Shown here: piece after piece, positions 8,674 through 19,291 of the stretch
How the letters are laid out: the number at the start of each line of letters is the position of its first letter
Numbering within the stretch: position 1 is the stretch's first letter
Assembly (NCBI GenBank): GCA_046351455.1
Contig: JAXLYM010000003.1
Location: 562,360 to 626,359 of the forward strand
Length of the DNA stretch: 64,000 nt
Reading direction: 5' to 3'
Source: JADJRH01 sp046351455
GTDB taxonomy: Bacteria > Myxococcota_A > Polyangia > Polyangiales > Polyangiaceae
Translations under genes and position numbers: made by a program
The notes under the pieces: generated by a model
What the model was told of the DNA's origin: nothing
The model's input: the letters and a program-made list of their open reading frames with translations, nothing else
The model's database searches: none

Positions 8674-9054
8674 GTGGCCGCATCGATACGCGTGCTGTTC
8701 GTGGATGATCAACCCGAGGTCCGGACGCTGGCCAGTCGCTGGCTCGCGCGGGAGGGCGTCGAAGTGGCCCTCGCCGAGACCGCCGAACAAGCGCTCGAAA
8801 TGCTGGAGAGCGCGCTGCCGGACGTGGTCTGTCTCGATCGCGAGCTGCCCGGGATGAGCGGGATGACGGCGCTCAAGGAGATGCTGAAGCGCTACCCGTC
8901 GCTGCGCATCATGCTGGTGAGCGGCGACGACGACGAGCAGACGGCGCGCGCCGCCCGAGACGCCGGAGCGCGCGTGTTCCTGGCGAAGCCGTTCGAGCGC
9001 GTGACGCTGTTCGCCGCGGTGCGAGCGACGCTCGGCGCCGGCCGCGAAGAATAA
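8674..9054 (+). CDS. single-domain response regulator (orphan receiver)
   Basis: A 126-residue protein from a GTG start, consisting only of a CheY-like receiver. The acidic pair is Asp11/Asp12, the phospho-acceptor Asp55 lies in VVCLDRELPGMSG, Ser83 occupies the Thr/Ser switch position, and Lys105 lies in LAKPF. There is no output domain. No histidine kinase is near, so it is an orphan that probably works in a phosphorelay or through protein contacts. It ends 4 bases before the stop of the convergent flavoenzyme gene. Confidence 0.92.
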   Translation: MAASIRVLFVDDQPEVRTLASRWLAREGVEVALAETAEQALEMLESALPDVVCLDRELPGMSGMTALKEMLKRYPSLRIMLVSGDDDEQTARAARDAGARVFLAKPFERVTLFAAVRATLGAGREE

Positions 9055-9058
9055 GGCC

Positions 9059-10594
9059 TCAGCCGCTCGCGAGGAGTCGGCGCGCGAGGATCGCGCCCGC
9101 GAGGCCGCTGTATCCCGCGGGGTGGGAGGCGCTTCCGCAGAGGTGCACGTTCTCGATCGGCTGGTCCGCGCGCGTCGCTCCGGGATACGGACGCAGGAAG
9201 AACGACTGCGACAGCGTGACCTCGCCGCCGAACAGATGACCTTCCGTGAGGCCGAATCGAGACTCGATGTCTCGCGGAAGTGAGACAGCCGATCCGACCA
9301 CCAGCGACGCGAGATCCGGCGCGAACGGCGCGAGCGAATCGAGCACGGCGCGCAGCACCGAGGCGCTGTCCGCGCACGCGGTGGGGACGTATTGCACCGT
9401 CGCGGAGAGGACGTGCTTTCCGTCCGGCGCGAGCGACGGATCCAGGAGCGTGGGGATCGCGATCTCGACAGGCGGCCTCGCGGGGAGCGCGCCGCGCTTC
9501 TGAGCGTCCCACGCGCGCTCGATCGACGGCAGATCCGCCGCGACGAACAGCGTGCCCGCGAGCGCCTCCGGAGGCAGATCCGGGAACGTGGGGAGCCGGT
9601 CGAGCGCGAGGTGTACGCGCGCCGCGTTGCCCCGATACCGGACGCGGCGCACCGTTCGATTGAATTCGGGCGGCAGATCCGCGGGCGACACGAGGCGCGT
9701 GAACGTCGTGCGCGCGTCGTGATCCGAGAGCACGCGCGACGCCGCGAGGAGCTCCCCCGAAGGCAGCCGCACGCCGCGCGCGACGCCGTCCGTCACCTCG
9801 ATCCGAAGCGGTCCAGGCACGGAGGTGCGCACGTCCACGTTCGCCGCGCGCGCCACGTCCGCGAGCACGCGCGGCACCTCCGCGAGACCGCCGCGCGCCG
9901 CTCCGGGCGTGAGGCCGTCGTGGATCGCGGTGTGATGCAACAGGCCGAACAGCGTGCCTTCGTCGAACGGCCCGGCGGAGCGCGAGCGCATCGCGATCGT
10001 GCCGAGGAGCCCCGCCGCGTGCGAGAGCTCGGCCTCGCGGACGAAATCGCGGATCGACAAGAAGAGCAGCCTGATCACCTCCCGCATCGAGCGCGCGGCG
10101 GCGGCCGGGAGCGCGGCGCTCGCGATGCTGAGGGGCGCCGCGGAGAGGGCGGGATCGCGCAGGCTTCGAGGAGCGAGGCCGCGCAGCTCGGCGAGGAGCG
10201 CGTCCAGCACCGGCCCGTCGGCCTCCGAGGGCGCCGGCACGGCGGGCGCCGGAGCGCCGTACGCCGCGCGGAGCAACGACACGCCGTCGTGAAACGCGGG
10301 CGGCAGCGCGATCTCGCGGTGAGTGGCGGTCCGCTCGCCGAGCGCCGTGAACGAGACGCGCCGGAGGGCCGGAGTCGTGATGGCCAGTTGCTCGGAGAGG
10401 GCCGGATCGAGCGCGGCGGACGGGACGCCGGTGTCGGCCAGGAATCCCGGGTGAAACGCCTCCGTCGCGACGGGCCCGCCCACATGAGAGGCCGCGTCGA
10501 GGACGAGGACGGACAGGCCCGCTCGGCCGAGGACGATCGCGGCGCAGAGGGCGTTCGGCGAGGTGCCGAGGAGGATCGCGTCGTGCTGTTTCAC
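9059..10594 (-). CDS. FAD-dependent oxidoreductase, PYROXD2/CrtI-like (second copy)
   Basis: A 511-residue protein from a GTG start at 10594 that overlaps the TGA of the upstream gene (GTGA). The N-terminal dinucleotide-binding motif is altered: GTSPNAL replaces the usual GAGHNGL. The rest of the family pattern is kept: LDAASHVGGPVATEAF, the middle substrate domain, and a C-terminal HLCGSASHPAGYSGLAGA flavin-contact block. It is a clear paralog of the gene at 10591-12177. Family members are related to phytoene desaturases and to PYROXD2; substrates are mostly unknown. The pairing with a GcvT-like gene suggests oxidation of a small N- or S-methyl compound, which is inference only. Confidence 0.88.
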   Translation of the reverse strand: MKQHDAILLGTSPNALCAAIVLGRAGLSVLVLDAASHVGGPVATEAFHPGFLADTGVPSAALDPALSEQLAITTPALRRVSFTALGERTATHREIALPPAFHDGVSLLRAAYGAPAPAVPAPSEADGPVLDALLAELRGLAPRSLRDPALSAAPLSIASAALPAAAARSMREVIRLLFLSIRDFVREAELSHAAGLLGTIAMRSRSAGPFDEGTLFGLLHHTAIHDGLTPGAARGGLAEVPRVLADVARAANVDVRTSVPGPLRIEVTDGVARGVRLPSGELLAASRVLSDHDARTTFTRLVSPADLPPEFNRTVRRVRYRGNAARVHLALDRLPTFPDLPPEALAGTLFVAADLPSIERAWDAQKRGALPARPPVEIAIPTLLDPSLAPDGKHVLSATVQYVPTACADSASVLRAVLDSLAPFAPDLASLVVGSAVSLPRDIESRFGLTEGHLFGGEVTLSQSFFLRPYPGATRADQPIENVHLCGSASHPAGYSGLAGAILARRLLASG

Positions 10595-12177
10595 GGCCGG
10601 CTCCAGTCGCGGAGGATCTCGGCGGCGGCGTTGCGGCCGGGCGCGCCGGTGATGCACCCGCCCGGGTGCGTGGAGGCGCCGCACATCCAGAGATTGCGGA
10701 CAGGCGTCCTGTACTGTGCCGCCGCCGCGGACGGCCGCAAAAAGAAGAGCTGATGCAGCGCCAGCTCCCCGTGGAAGATGTGGCCCCCGGAGAGCGCGAA
10801 CGTCTTCTGGAGATCGTGCGGCGTGTTGATGTGATTGTGCAGGATCTTCGATTTTATGTCGGGCGCGTGCTCGGCGAGCGTGTCAATCACGACGTCGAGG
10901 AACTGCGCGCGCTTCTCTTCGGTCCAGCCGCCCGTCAGATCGGAAGAGGCGTATTGCACGAACATCGACATCACGTGCTTGCCGGGCGGCGCCATCCCCG
11001 GATCCAGCAGCGAAGGGATCAGCGCATCCATGAAAGGCCGAGTCGACCAGCCGCCGTACTTGGCATCGTCGTAGGCGCGCTCCACGTAATCCACGCTGGG
11101 GGCGATCTCGATGGATCCGCGCAACAAGGCCTCTTTGCCGCGCGGCATGGAGCGGAACGTGGGGAGCCCGTCGAGCGCGAGGTTCACCTTGCAGGCGGGG
11201 CTCGCGACGCGGAATCGCCGGATGTCGGAGAGGAATTCGTCCGGCAGCTCCTTCGACTCGACGAGGTCGAGGAACGTCACGCGGGCGTCCGCATTGGAGA
11301 TCACGCGGTCGGCGAACAGCTCGTCACCGTTCTGGAGGACGACGCCCGTGGCCTCTCCGTTCTTGACGAGGACGCGATGAACAGGGCTGTTCACGCGGAT
11401 CTCCACGCCGGCCGCGCGCGCCGCGGAGGCGATCGCCTGGGACAGCGCGCCCGTGCCGCCGCGGGCGAACCCCCACGCGCGGAAAACGCCGTCGATCTCG
11501 CCGAGGTAATGGTGCAAGAGCACGTATCCGGTGCCGGGCGATCGCGGGCCGAGGAAGGTGCCGATGATGCCGCTCGTGCAGCGGGTGCCTTTCAACGCCT
11601 CGCCCTCGAACCAGTCGTCGAGGAAGTCGGCCGCGCTCATCGTGAGGAGTCGACTGAGCACATCGAAGTCCGCGCGCGGGAGGGCCTTCAGGTGCTCTCC
11701 GATCCGGCGCATCGCGAGGACGTCGCGCTCGTCGCGAGAGGTCGGGTCCGGAGGCACGATGTCGAGCAACGGCTTCAGGGCGAGGGCGATCCGCCGCATC
11801 GTGATCGTGTATTCGTCGTAGGCGTCCGCGTCGCGGGCCGAGTGGCGCGCGATCTCCGCGCGGGTGGCGTCGTGATCGGGCCAGTCACAGAGGTAGTCGC
11901 CGCTCGGCAAGGGCACGAACGTGGACTCCAGCGGCATGATTTCCAGGCCGTGGCGCGGCAAATCCAGCTCGTGGATGACCTCCGGCCGGAGCAGGCTGAT
12001 GAGGTACGACCCGGTCAGGTACTTGAAGCCGGGATAGACCTCCTCCGTGACGGTGGCGCCGCCGACGACGTGGCGCCTCTCCAAAACGAGCACCTTCTTC
12101 CCGGCGCGGGCCAGGTACGCGGCGTGGACGAGGCCGTTGTGGCCTGCGCCGATGACGATGGCGTCATAGCGAGTCAT
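10591..12177 (-). CDS. FAD-dependent oxidoreductase, PYROXD2-like
   Basis: A 528-residue protein. The Rossmann FAD motif YDAIVIGAGHNGLVHAAYLA is at the very N-terminus, followed by ERRHVVGGATVTEEVYPGF. The C-terminus has the conserved LWMCGASTHPGGCITGAPG block that closes the flavin site. Length and motifs match the bacterial PYROXD2-like branch of the phytoene-desaturase superfamily. It starts one base after the GcvT-like gene ends and overlaps the next flavoenzyme by 4 bases, so the three are surely one transcript. There are no carotenoid synthesis genes nearby (no crtB or crtE), which argues against a carotenoid role. Confidence 0.9.
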   Translation of the reverse strand: MTRYDAIVIGAGHNGLVHAAYLARAGKKVLVLERRHVVGGATVTEEVYPGFKYLTGSYLISLLRPEVIHELDLPRHGLEIMPLESTFVPLPSGDYLCDWPDHDATRAEIARHSARDADAYDEYTITMRRIALALKPLLDIVPPDPTSRDERDVLAMRRIGEHLKALPRADFDVLSRLLTMSAADFLDDWFEGEALKGTRCTSGIIGTFLGPRSPGTGYVLLHHYLGEIDGVFRAWGFARGGTGALSQAIASAARAAGVEIRVNSPVHRVLVKNGEATGVVLQNGDELFADRVISNADARVTFLDLVESKELPDEFLSDIRRFRVASPACKVNLALDGLPTFRSMPRGKEALLRGSIEIAPSVDYVERAYDDAKYGGWSTRPFMDALIPSLLDPGMAPPGKHVMSMFVQYASSDLTGGWTEEKRAQFLDVVIDTLAEHAPDIKSKILHNHINTPHDLQKTFALSGGHIFHGELALHQLFFLRPSAAAAQYRTPVRNLWMCGASTHPGGCITGAPGRNAAAEILRDWSRP

Positions 12178-12178
12178 C

Positions 12179-13372
12179 TCAGGCCCTCTTTCGAGCGGGG
12201 TTCCAGAAGGGGAGCGGCGTCACCTTCGCGTGAAAAGGCCGCCGGCCGCGGTCCACCATCATCTCGATGCCGAGCAGCGTGCCAGTCTGCGCGGCGGAGG
12301 GCGCCACCTGCGCGAGCGCGACATACCGCTTGAGGGTCGGTGACCACGTGCCGCACGTCGCGTACCCCACCTGCGTGTCGCCGCGGAGCACCGGAGTCGT
12401 CGCGCGCCACGGGATGAACGGGAACGGCGTCGGCAGCCCGAGCTCCGAGTGCGCCCGCGCGAAGGCGAGGTGGTCAATCTCCAGCCCGACGAGCGTGAAG
12501 GCGGAGCCTGCCTCTTTCTCTTTTTGAAGGGCCTTCTTCCCGACGAACCGCGGTTTGTGGAGGTGCACCGCCCAGCCGAGGCCGATCTCGTACGGAGAGC
12601 TGGCCTGCGCGTCGGTGAAGGCCTTCGGCGCAGGGGTGTAGTCGACGTCCAGCATGATGAGCCCGGCTTCGATGCGACACACATCCATGGCCCAGATCCC
12701 GGCCGGCATGAGCCCGTGCGCGCGCCCCGCAGCCGTGATCGCGTCCCACACGTCGAGCGCCCGCTCGCGAGGCATCCAGATCTCGTATCCGAGATCGCCG
12801 GTGTACCCCGTGCGCGACACCATGGTGGCCTGTCCGAGGATGTCGATGTGCGTGAACCGATGGTACCCGACGCCCGAGAGATCGGCCCCGGACAGCCCTT
12901 CCAGCAGCGCGCGCGAGCGGGGCCCCTGGAGCGCGAGCGCCGCGATCTCATCGGACACGTCCTCGATCGAGACATCGAATCCAGGTGTGTTGTCCTGGAG
13001 CCAGCGGAGGTTGCTCTCCGCCGCGGTGAGCCGATAAACGCCGCCGGGCAGCTTCGCGATGGTGCCGTCGTCGACGACCTTCCCGCGCGAGTCGCACCAG
13101 GGGGTGTACATCATCTGTCCCTCGGCCATCTTCGAGAGATCGCGCGTCACGAGCCGATCCAGGAAGGCGGCCGCGTCGGGCCCGCGCACGTGGTACTTGA
13201 AGAGCGGGGAGATATCGATCAGCGCACAAGCGTTGCGGATCGCGAGCATCTCCCGGTCCGGCACCATCTCGTAGGCGCTCGCCACCGAGAAGCCGGCCCA
13301 CCGTCGCCATTGGTTACCCTCCATGAGGCCCGAAGTCCGCGCGTGGAAGGGAGTGGTCTTGAGCGTGAGCAT
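12179..13372 (-). CDS. aminomethyltransferase (GcvT)-family protein
   Basis: A 397-residue protein with the folate-binding GcvT fold: CALIDISPLFKYHVRGPDA, then SRGKVVDDGTIAKLPGG (with the Asp that contacts the methyl group in GcvT), ALQGPRSRALLEGL, SRTGYTGDLGYEIW and the C-terminal FVGKKAL. No GcvH, GcvP or Lpd gene is near, so it is unlikely to be the glycine-cleavage T protein. Stand-alone relatives include dimethylglycine/sarcosine demethylases and DMSP demethylase. It is the first gene of a three-gene operon with two FAD oxidoreductases. Function beyond folate-dependent C1 transfer is inference. Confidence 0.88.
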   Translation of the reverse strand: MLTLKTTPFHARTSGLMEGNQWRRWAGFSVASAYEMVPDREMLAIRNACALIDISPLFKYHVRGPDAAAFLDRLVTRDLSKMAEGQMMYTPWCDSRGKVVDDGTIAKLPGGVYRLTAAESNLRWLQDNTPGFDVSIEDVSDEIAALALQGPRSRALLEGLSGADLSGVGYHRFTHIDILGQATMVSRTGYTGDLGYEIWMPRERALDVWDAITAAGRAHGLMPAGIWAMDVCRIEAGLIMLDVDYTPAPKAFTDAQASSPYEIGLGWAVHLHKPRFVGKKALQKEKEAGSAFTLVGLEIDHLAFARAHSELGLPTPFPFIPWRATTPVLRGDTQVGYATCGTWSPTLKRYVALAQVAPSAAQTGTLLGIEMMVDRGRRPFHAKVTPLPFWNPARKRA

Positions 13373-13438
13373 ACGTTTTCGCCCTGGCCGAGGCCCGGAG
13401 ACTGCCAGTGACCGCGCATCCCGCCAAGCCTTTTGGCC

Positions 13439-15636
13439 TCAGGCGGAGGCGTTTTGGCGGGCGGCCTTCTGCTCTTCTTTGGCCACCTGTTTGCGGCGCT
13501 TCTCTTCGTTCTGGCGGAGCTGACGCACGCGGCTCTCGAAATCGAGGCGATCGTCCTCCGTCAGATCCACGCCCCCGAAGCGCGCGGACAGGTACACGTG
13601 CGTGAGGTCGAGGATCTCCTCCGCGGCCGGGTGATCGTGCATCACCAGCGCGCGCGCGTGGCCGAGCGGAGGCACGCCCGGAGACCGCGGGATCCCGACG
13701 GCCGCCATCGCCGTGTCGAGCGACTCGTACAGGACCGTGGCGAGCACGGCGCTCGCGGAGCGGCTCTCGGCCTCTTCGCCGCGCGGCGACGCGATGAGCT
13801 TCCGCCGCCGCTTGAGGTAGAGCCACACGCCCACGCCCGCGACCGCGAGACCGCCCGCGACGAGGCCCACGCGCTTCCACGACGTGCCCTCCCCGAAGAC
13901 GGATCCGGTGGCCTTGCGACGCCGCGACAGCTCGCGCCACAGGCTCGCTTGCTGGCTCAGATCGTAGCCGACGACATGCCGATCCCAGCGCTGGCTCGTG
14001 GCCTCCAGGAAGTCGCGGAGCTGCGCCCACACGCCGGACAGCTCGCTCTTCGGCGCGGCGTCGGCGGGCGGCGTCGGATCGAAGGTGCGCCACCCTTCCC
14101 CGTCGATGTACGCCTCCACCCACGAGTGCGCGTCGCCCTGACGGACCGCGTAAAACCGGCCGAATCGGTTCCACGTGCCGCCGATGAAGCCGGTCACGTT
14201 GCGCGTCGGCACGTCCACCGCGCGCAGCAGGATCGCCATCGCCGACGAGTAGAACTCGCAGTGCCCGCGCTTCGACTCGAAGAGGAAGTGATCGAGCGGC
14301 TGCTTGTCGCGGCCCGAGGGCGACGCGAGATCGTACGCGTACCCGGTGCGCAGACGGCGCTCGATTTCCTGGGCTTTCAAGAGCGGCGTCGCCTGTCCGG
14401 CCGTCCACTCCTTCGCGAGATCGCGCACGCGCTCCGGCAGATCCGCGGGCAGCGCGAGGTACCGCGGGCGCTCCCCCGCGGGCAGCGTCTGGAACGTGAG
14501 CGCCTGGTTGTGCGACAGCAGCACCTCGTACTTGAGGCCGCGATCGTCGAGCGGCTGGTAGCGGTACTCGCCCTCGCCGCCCTTGTAGACGAGCGTGTTG
14601 AAGTCGGTCGCGATCTGCCCGCGCGGCCTCACGCGGAGCCCCGACGCGCTCTGCGGCAGGAACACGACCGGCGGATCGATCGGCTCCAGATCGATCTTCA
14701 TCAGCGTGTCGTGCGCGGGATCCGGCGCATTCTCGAACGGGATGATCCCGAACTCGGTCTCGGCGGCGCGCTTCGGTCCGTTGTCGCTCTGCGTCCAGGT
14801 GCGGCCGTCGTACGCGTCGAGCGCCGTGCCGCGCAGGTGGAGCGACAGGCGCGGAGGCGGCGGCTCCACGATGCCCGGCACCTCGATGCGCATCGCGAGC
14901 GTCGGATCCGATCGCAGCACGCCGACCTCTCCGAGATCGACGCGGTTCGAGAAGCCGATCATGCGGCCCGCGTGGCCGCGGCTGAAGAACAGCAGCGACA
15001 GGCCGACGCGCGGGAAGATGACGAAGAGGACCGCGGTGAAGAGGAGGATCGGGATCGACAGCAGGCACGTGACGGCGAGGAACGTCTTCCCCACGACGCG
15101 GCGCGAACGGAGGATGCGCGGCACGTCGACGGGGAGGCCCGTTCGATCGCGCGCGCCTTGGCGATAGTTGCCCTCGACCTCGCGCCGGAGGTGACTGAGC
15201 ACCAGCGCGCTCGGCGCGACCACGAGCACGCCGAGGAAGCACAGCCCGTAACCAAGGCCGCCTCCGAGCACCGTGCCCGCGATCAGATGCAGCAGCGCGA
15301 GCACGATGACCTGCTGATCGTGCGCCGCTCCTTTTCGTGTCGCGAGGCGGATGATCTGCAGTCCGGCCGCGAACTCCACGAGCACGTCGAGGACGTTCGC
15401 GTCGAAGAGGATGCGCGCGCCCTGCACGCCGAGCACGCCGAGCAGCGCGACGGTGTCCGCGTGACGCAGCGCTGGATGCCGCTGCCAGTTCTCCTTGAGG
15501 CTGAGGACGAGCGCGAGCACGAGGCCCGCGAGCAGCACGCCGCTCACCCACCGATTGAACTGCCCCGACAGCACGAGCGCGATCACGCCGAGCGCCGCCA
15601 GCGCGTCGGTCATGATGCGGTGCACGAGGCCGAACC

Positions 15637-15640
<4 letters not shown>
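13439..15640 (-). CDS. membrane transglutaminase-like protein (TgpA/DUF3488 type)
   Basis: A 733-residue membrane protein from a GTG at 15640 overlapping the stop of the DUF58 gene (GTGA). The N-terminal third has about six membrane helices (DUF3488). A long extracytoplasmic part contains a transglutaminase-like core with the catalytic triad Cys461 (GHCEFYSSAM), His505 (GDAHSWVEAY) and Asp521 (RTFDPTPP). One more membrane helix follows near residue 600, then a charged cytoplasmic tail. Such proteins occur with MoxR and DUF58 proteins, as here, and are thought to act on the cell envelope; the substrate is unknown. A small GCCAA/TTGGC hairpin follows the stop (13423-13437). Confidence 0.93.
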
Positions 15641-17007
<1,367 letters not shown>

Positions 17008-17012
17008 GGCGG

Positions 17013-17972
17013 CTACAGCGGCACGGGCACGCGCGCCACGATGTCGCGCACGGCGGCCTCGCACTCCTCGCGGCTCGGCATGTAGCCCTCCGCGTGGGCC
17101 GCGAGACGGACGCGATGCGCGAGCACCGGCACCGCGAGATCGTGGATGTCGTCCGCGATGCAGTACGAGCGCCCGTGCAACACCGCGCGGCTCCGAGCGG
17201 CGCGCGCGAGGTTCATGCCGGCGCGCGGCGACGCTCCGAGCGAGAGGATCGGCGTCGATCGCGTCGCGGTGAGCAGCGCTTGCAGGTACGTCGCGAGCGA
17301 AGAGTCGAGCTCGATGCGATCCACCTCGCGCTGGAGCGCCACGAGCTGCGCGGGATCGATCACCTGCGGCACCGCGCGCCCGCGATCGTGCCCCTTGAGC
17401 ACGAGCCCCATCTCCACGTGCGGCGGCGGGTAGCCGATCCGGATGCGCATCATGAAGCGATCGAGCTGCGATTCGGGGAGCGGGAACGTGCCGGCGAAGT
17501 CTTGCGGGTTCTGCGTCGCGACGACGAAGAATGGCTCCGGCAGCGGCGTGGTGATGCCGTCCGCGGAGACCTGGCCTTCGTTCATCGCCTCCAGCAGGGC
17601 CGACTGCGTGCGCGGGCTCGCGCGGTTGATCTCGTCCGCGAGGAGCACGTTCGCGAACACGGGGCCTTGGCGGAACGCGAACTCGCCGGTGCGCTGGTCG
17701 TACACGCTCACGCCGAGCACGTCGCTCGGGAGCAGATCGCTCGTGAACTGGACGCGGCGCATCTCCCCGCCGACGGCGCTCGCGAGCGCGCGGGCGAGGG
17801 TGGTCTTGCCGACACCGGGCACGTCTTCGATGAGGAGGTGGCCCCGCGCGAGGAGCGTCACCAGCGACAGCTCCACCACCTCAGGCTTCCCTTCGAGGGC
17901 GTGCTCCACGGCGACGCGGAGCTTCTGCACCAGCGGCGAAGCCTCGCGAGCGATCGAGAGCGCGGACGTCAT
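17013..17972 (-). CDS. MoxR-family AAA+ ATPase
   Basis: A 319-residue protein with Walker A (GVGKTTLARALA), Walker B (LLADEINRA), sensor 1 (VVATQNP) and the MoxR signature SPRTQSALLEAMNEGQVS. It lacks membrane segments. It is the first gene of an operon with DUF58 and transglutaminase-like genes; members of this ATPase class act as chaperones that help such partner complexes mature. The ATG at 17972 is supported by family length; the frame remains open upstream but that sequence is antisense to the prenyltransferase gene. Confidence 0.95.
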   Translation of the reverse strand: MTSALSIAREASPLVQKLRVAVEHALEGKPEVVELSLVTLLARGHLLIEDVPGVGKTTLARALASAVGGEMRRVQFTSDLLPSDVLGVSVYDQRTGEFAFRQGPVFANVLLADEINRASPRTQSALLEAMNEGQVSADGITTPLPEPFFVVATQNPQDFAGTFPLPESQLDRFMMRIRIGYPPPHVEMGLVLKGHDRGRAVPQVIDPAQLVALQREVDRIELDSSLATYLQALLTATRSTPILSLGASPRAGMNLARAARSRAVLHGRSYCIADDIHDLAVPVLAHRVRLAAHAEGYMPSREECEAAVRDIVARVPVPL

Positions 17973-18104
17973 CGGGGCGATGCTAGCACGGCCCCGGAAC
18001 AAACCCCGGTGCCCGAATGCGAGGGCCCGCGACGAGGAGGGCGCCCCGCCTGCTTTCCCGACAAAGTCGTGCGGGGGCCGTCGGCTCGGGTATGCTGCGC
18101 GCCG

Positions 18105-19205
18105 GTGACGGCGAACGACACAAAAACCGCTGAAAAAGCGGTCGAAGAAGATGTGACCGGGCAGGCCCCGGCCAGAGCGGCCGACGCGGCGGGCCCCGGT
18201 AGCGCGGTCGTGCCGCCCCCACCCGAGCTGCCGAAGATCAGCGATCGGCCCGACGACCCGACGCAGGTGGCGAACCCCCCGCTCCTGCCGGACTCCCCGA
18301 AGGGCTCCTTCCTCTGGCGCGTGCGCGGCGTCATCCGCACCGTGCGGCCGCAGCAGTGGGTGAAGAACCTGTTCGTCCTCGCGCCGGTCGTCTTCGCGAA
18401 GAACCTCACGCACCCGTCGATCATCACGCGCGGCCTCGGCGCGTTCGGGATCTTCTGCCTCCTCGCGGGCGCCGTTTACACGATGAACGACATCGTCGAC
18501 GTCGAGGCGGACCGCGCGCACCCGGTGAAGCGCTTCCGCCCCATCGCCTCCGGCCGCGTGCCGATCAACGTGGCGAAGGTCCTCGCGGTGGTGCTGGTGC
18601 TCGCGGCGCTCATCGGCTCGATCCCCGGCGGGCCGTGGTTCACCGGCGTCGTCGTCCTCTATTTCCTGCAGAACGTCGCGTACTCGTTCCGCCTCAAGAA
18701 GGTGGCGTACGTCGACGTGTGCCTGATCGCGTTCGGCTTCGTGCTGCGCGTGCTCGCGGGCGGCTTCGCGACGAAGACGCCGATCTCCGGGTACATGGTC
18801 GCGTGCACGGCGCTGCTCGCGCTGTTCCTCGGCTTCGGCAAGCGCCGGCACGAGCTCGCGACCGCGGCCAACGCGAAGAAGCAGCGTGAGGCCCTGAGCG
18901 CGTACAGCCCGAGCGTGCTCAACGCGGCGCTCGCGGTGACGGGCCTCGCGACGGCGGCGACGTACCTCGCGTACACGCTGGATCCGCGCACCCGCGCCTT
19001 CTTCCACACGGATCTGCTGTGGCCCACGGTGGTGCACCCGCTCTTCGGCATGGCGCGCTTCCTCCAGCTCGTCGCGGCCGGCCGCCCGCGCTCGGAGTCG
19101 CCGACGCAGGAGATCCTGCGCGACACGCCCTTCGTCGTGAACCTCATCCTCTGGGTGATCGAGGTCGTCGCGATCCTCTACCAGCTCCGCCTGAACGGCT
19201 CCTGA
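18105..19205 (+). CDS. UbiA-family prenyltransferase, decaprenyl-phosphate phosphoribosyltransferase-like
   Basis: A 366-residue protein from a GTG start. A soluble Pro/Ala-rich N-terminal extension of about 75 residues precedes a UbiA core with 8-9 membrane helices. The first Asp motif is NDIVDVEADRAHPVKRFRP and the second lies around DVCLIAFGFVLRVLAGG. The opening VRPQQWVKNLFVLAPVVF and the ending RDTPFVVNLILWVIEVVAILY match the Rv3806c-type enzymes that transfer phosphoribose to decaprenyl phosphate. In actinobacteria this feeds arabinan synthesis; many other bacteria have homologs without the DprE1/DprE2 partners, and none is next to this gene. The exact product is unproven. Confidence 0.85.
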   Translation: MTANDTKTAEKAVEEDVTGQAPARAADAAGPGSAVVPPPPELPKISDRPDDPTQVANPPLLPDSPKGSFLWRVRGVIRTVRPQQWVKNLFVLAPVVFAKNLTHPSIITRGLGAFGIFCLLAGAVYTMNDIVDVEADRAHPVKRFRPIASGRVPINVAKVLAVVLVLAALIGSIPGGPWFTGVVVLYFLQNVAYSFRLKKVAYVDVCLIAFGFVLRVLAGGFATKTPISGYMVACTALLALFLGFGKRRHELATAANAKKQREALSAYSPSVLNAALAVTGLATAATYLAYTLDPRTRAFFHTDLLWPTVVHPLFGMARFLQLVAAGRPRSESPTQEILRDTPFVVNLILWVIEVVAILYQLRLNGS

Positions 19206-19291
19206 TCGCGGCGCGCCTCCCGGGGGGCGCACCGTCAGGAATAACCGGAAACTAGCCCTGCGCCGTGCGTGGGGTACGTTCCGTCTTCGAG

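Noticed and set aside
13423..13437. GCCAA/TTGGC hairpin after the transglutaminase stop as an intrinsic terminator.
   Set aside because: The stem is only 5 bp and no T-tract follows; too weak to call.
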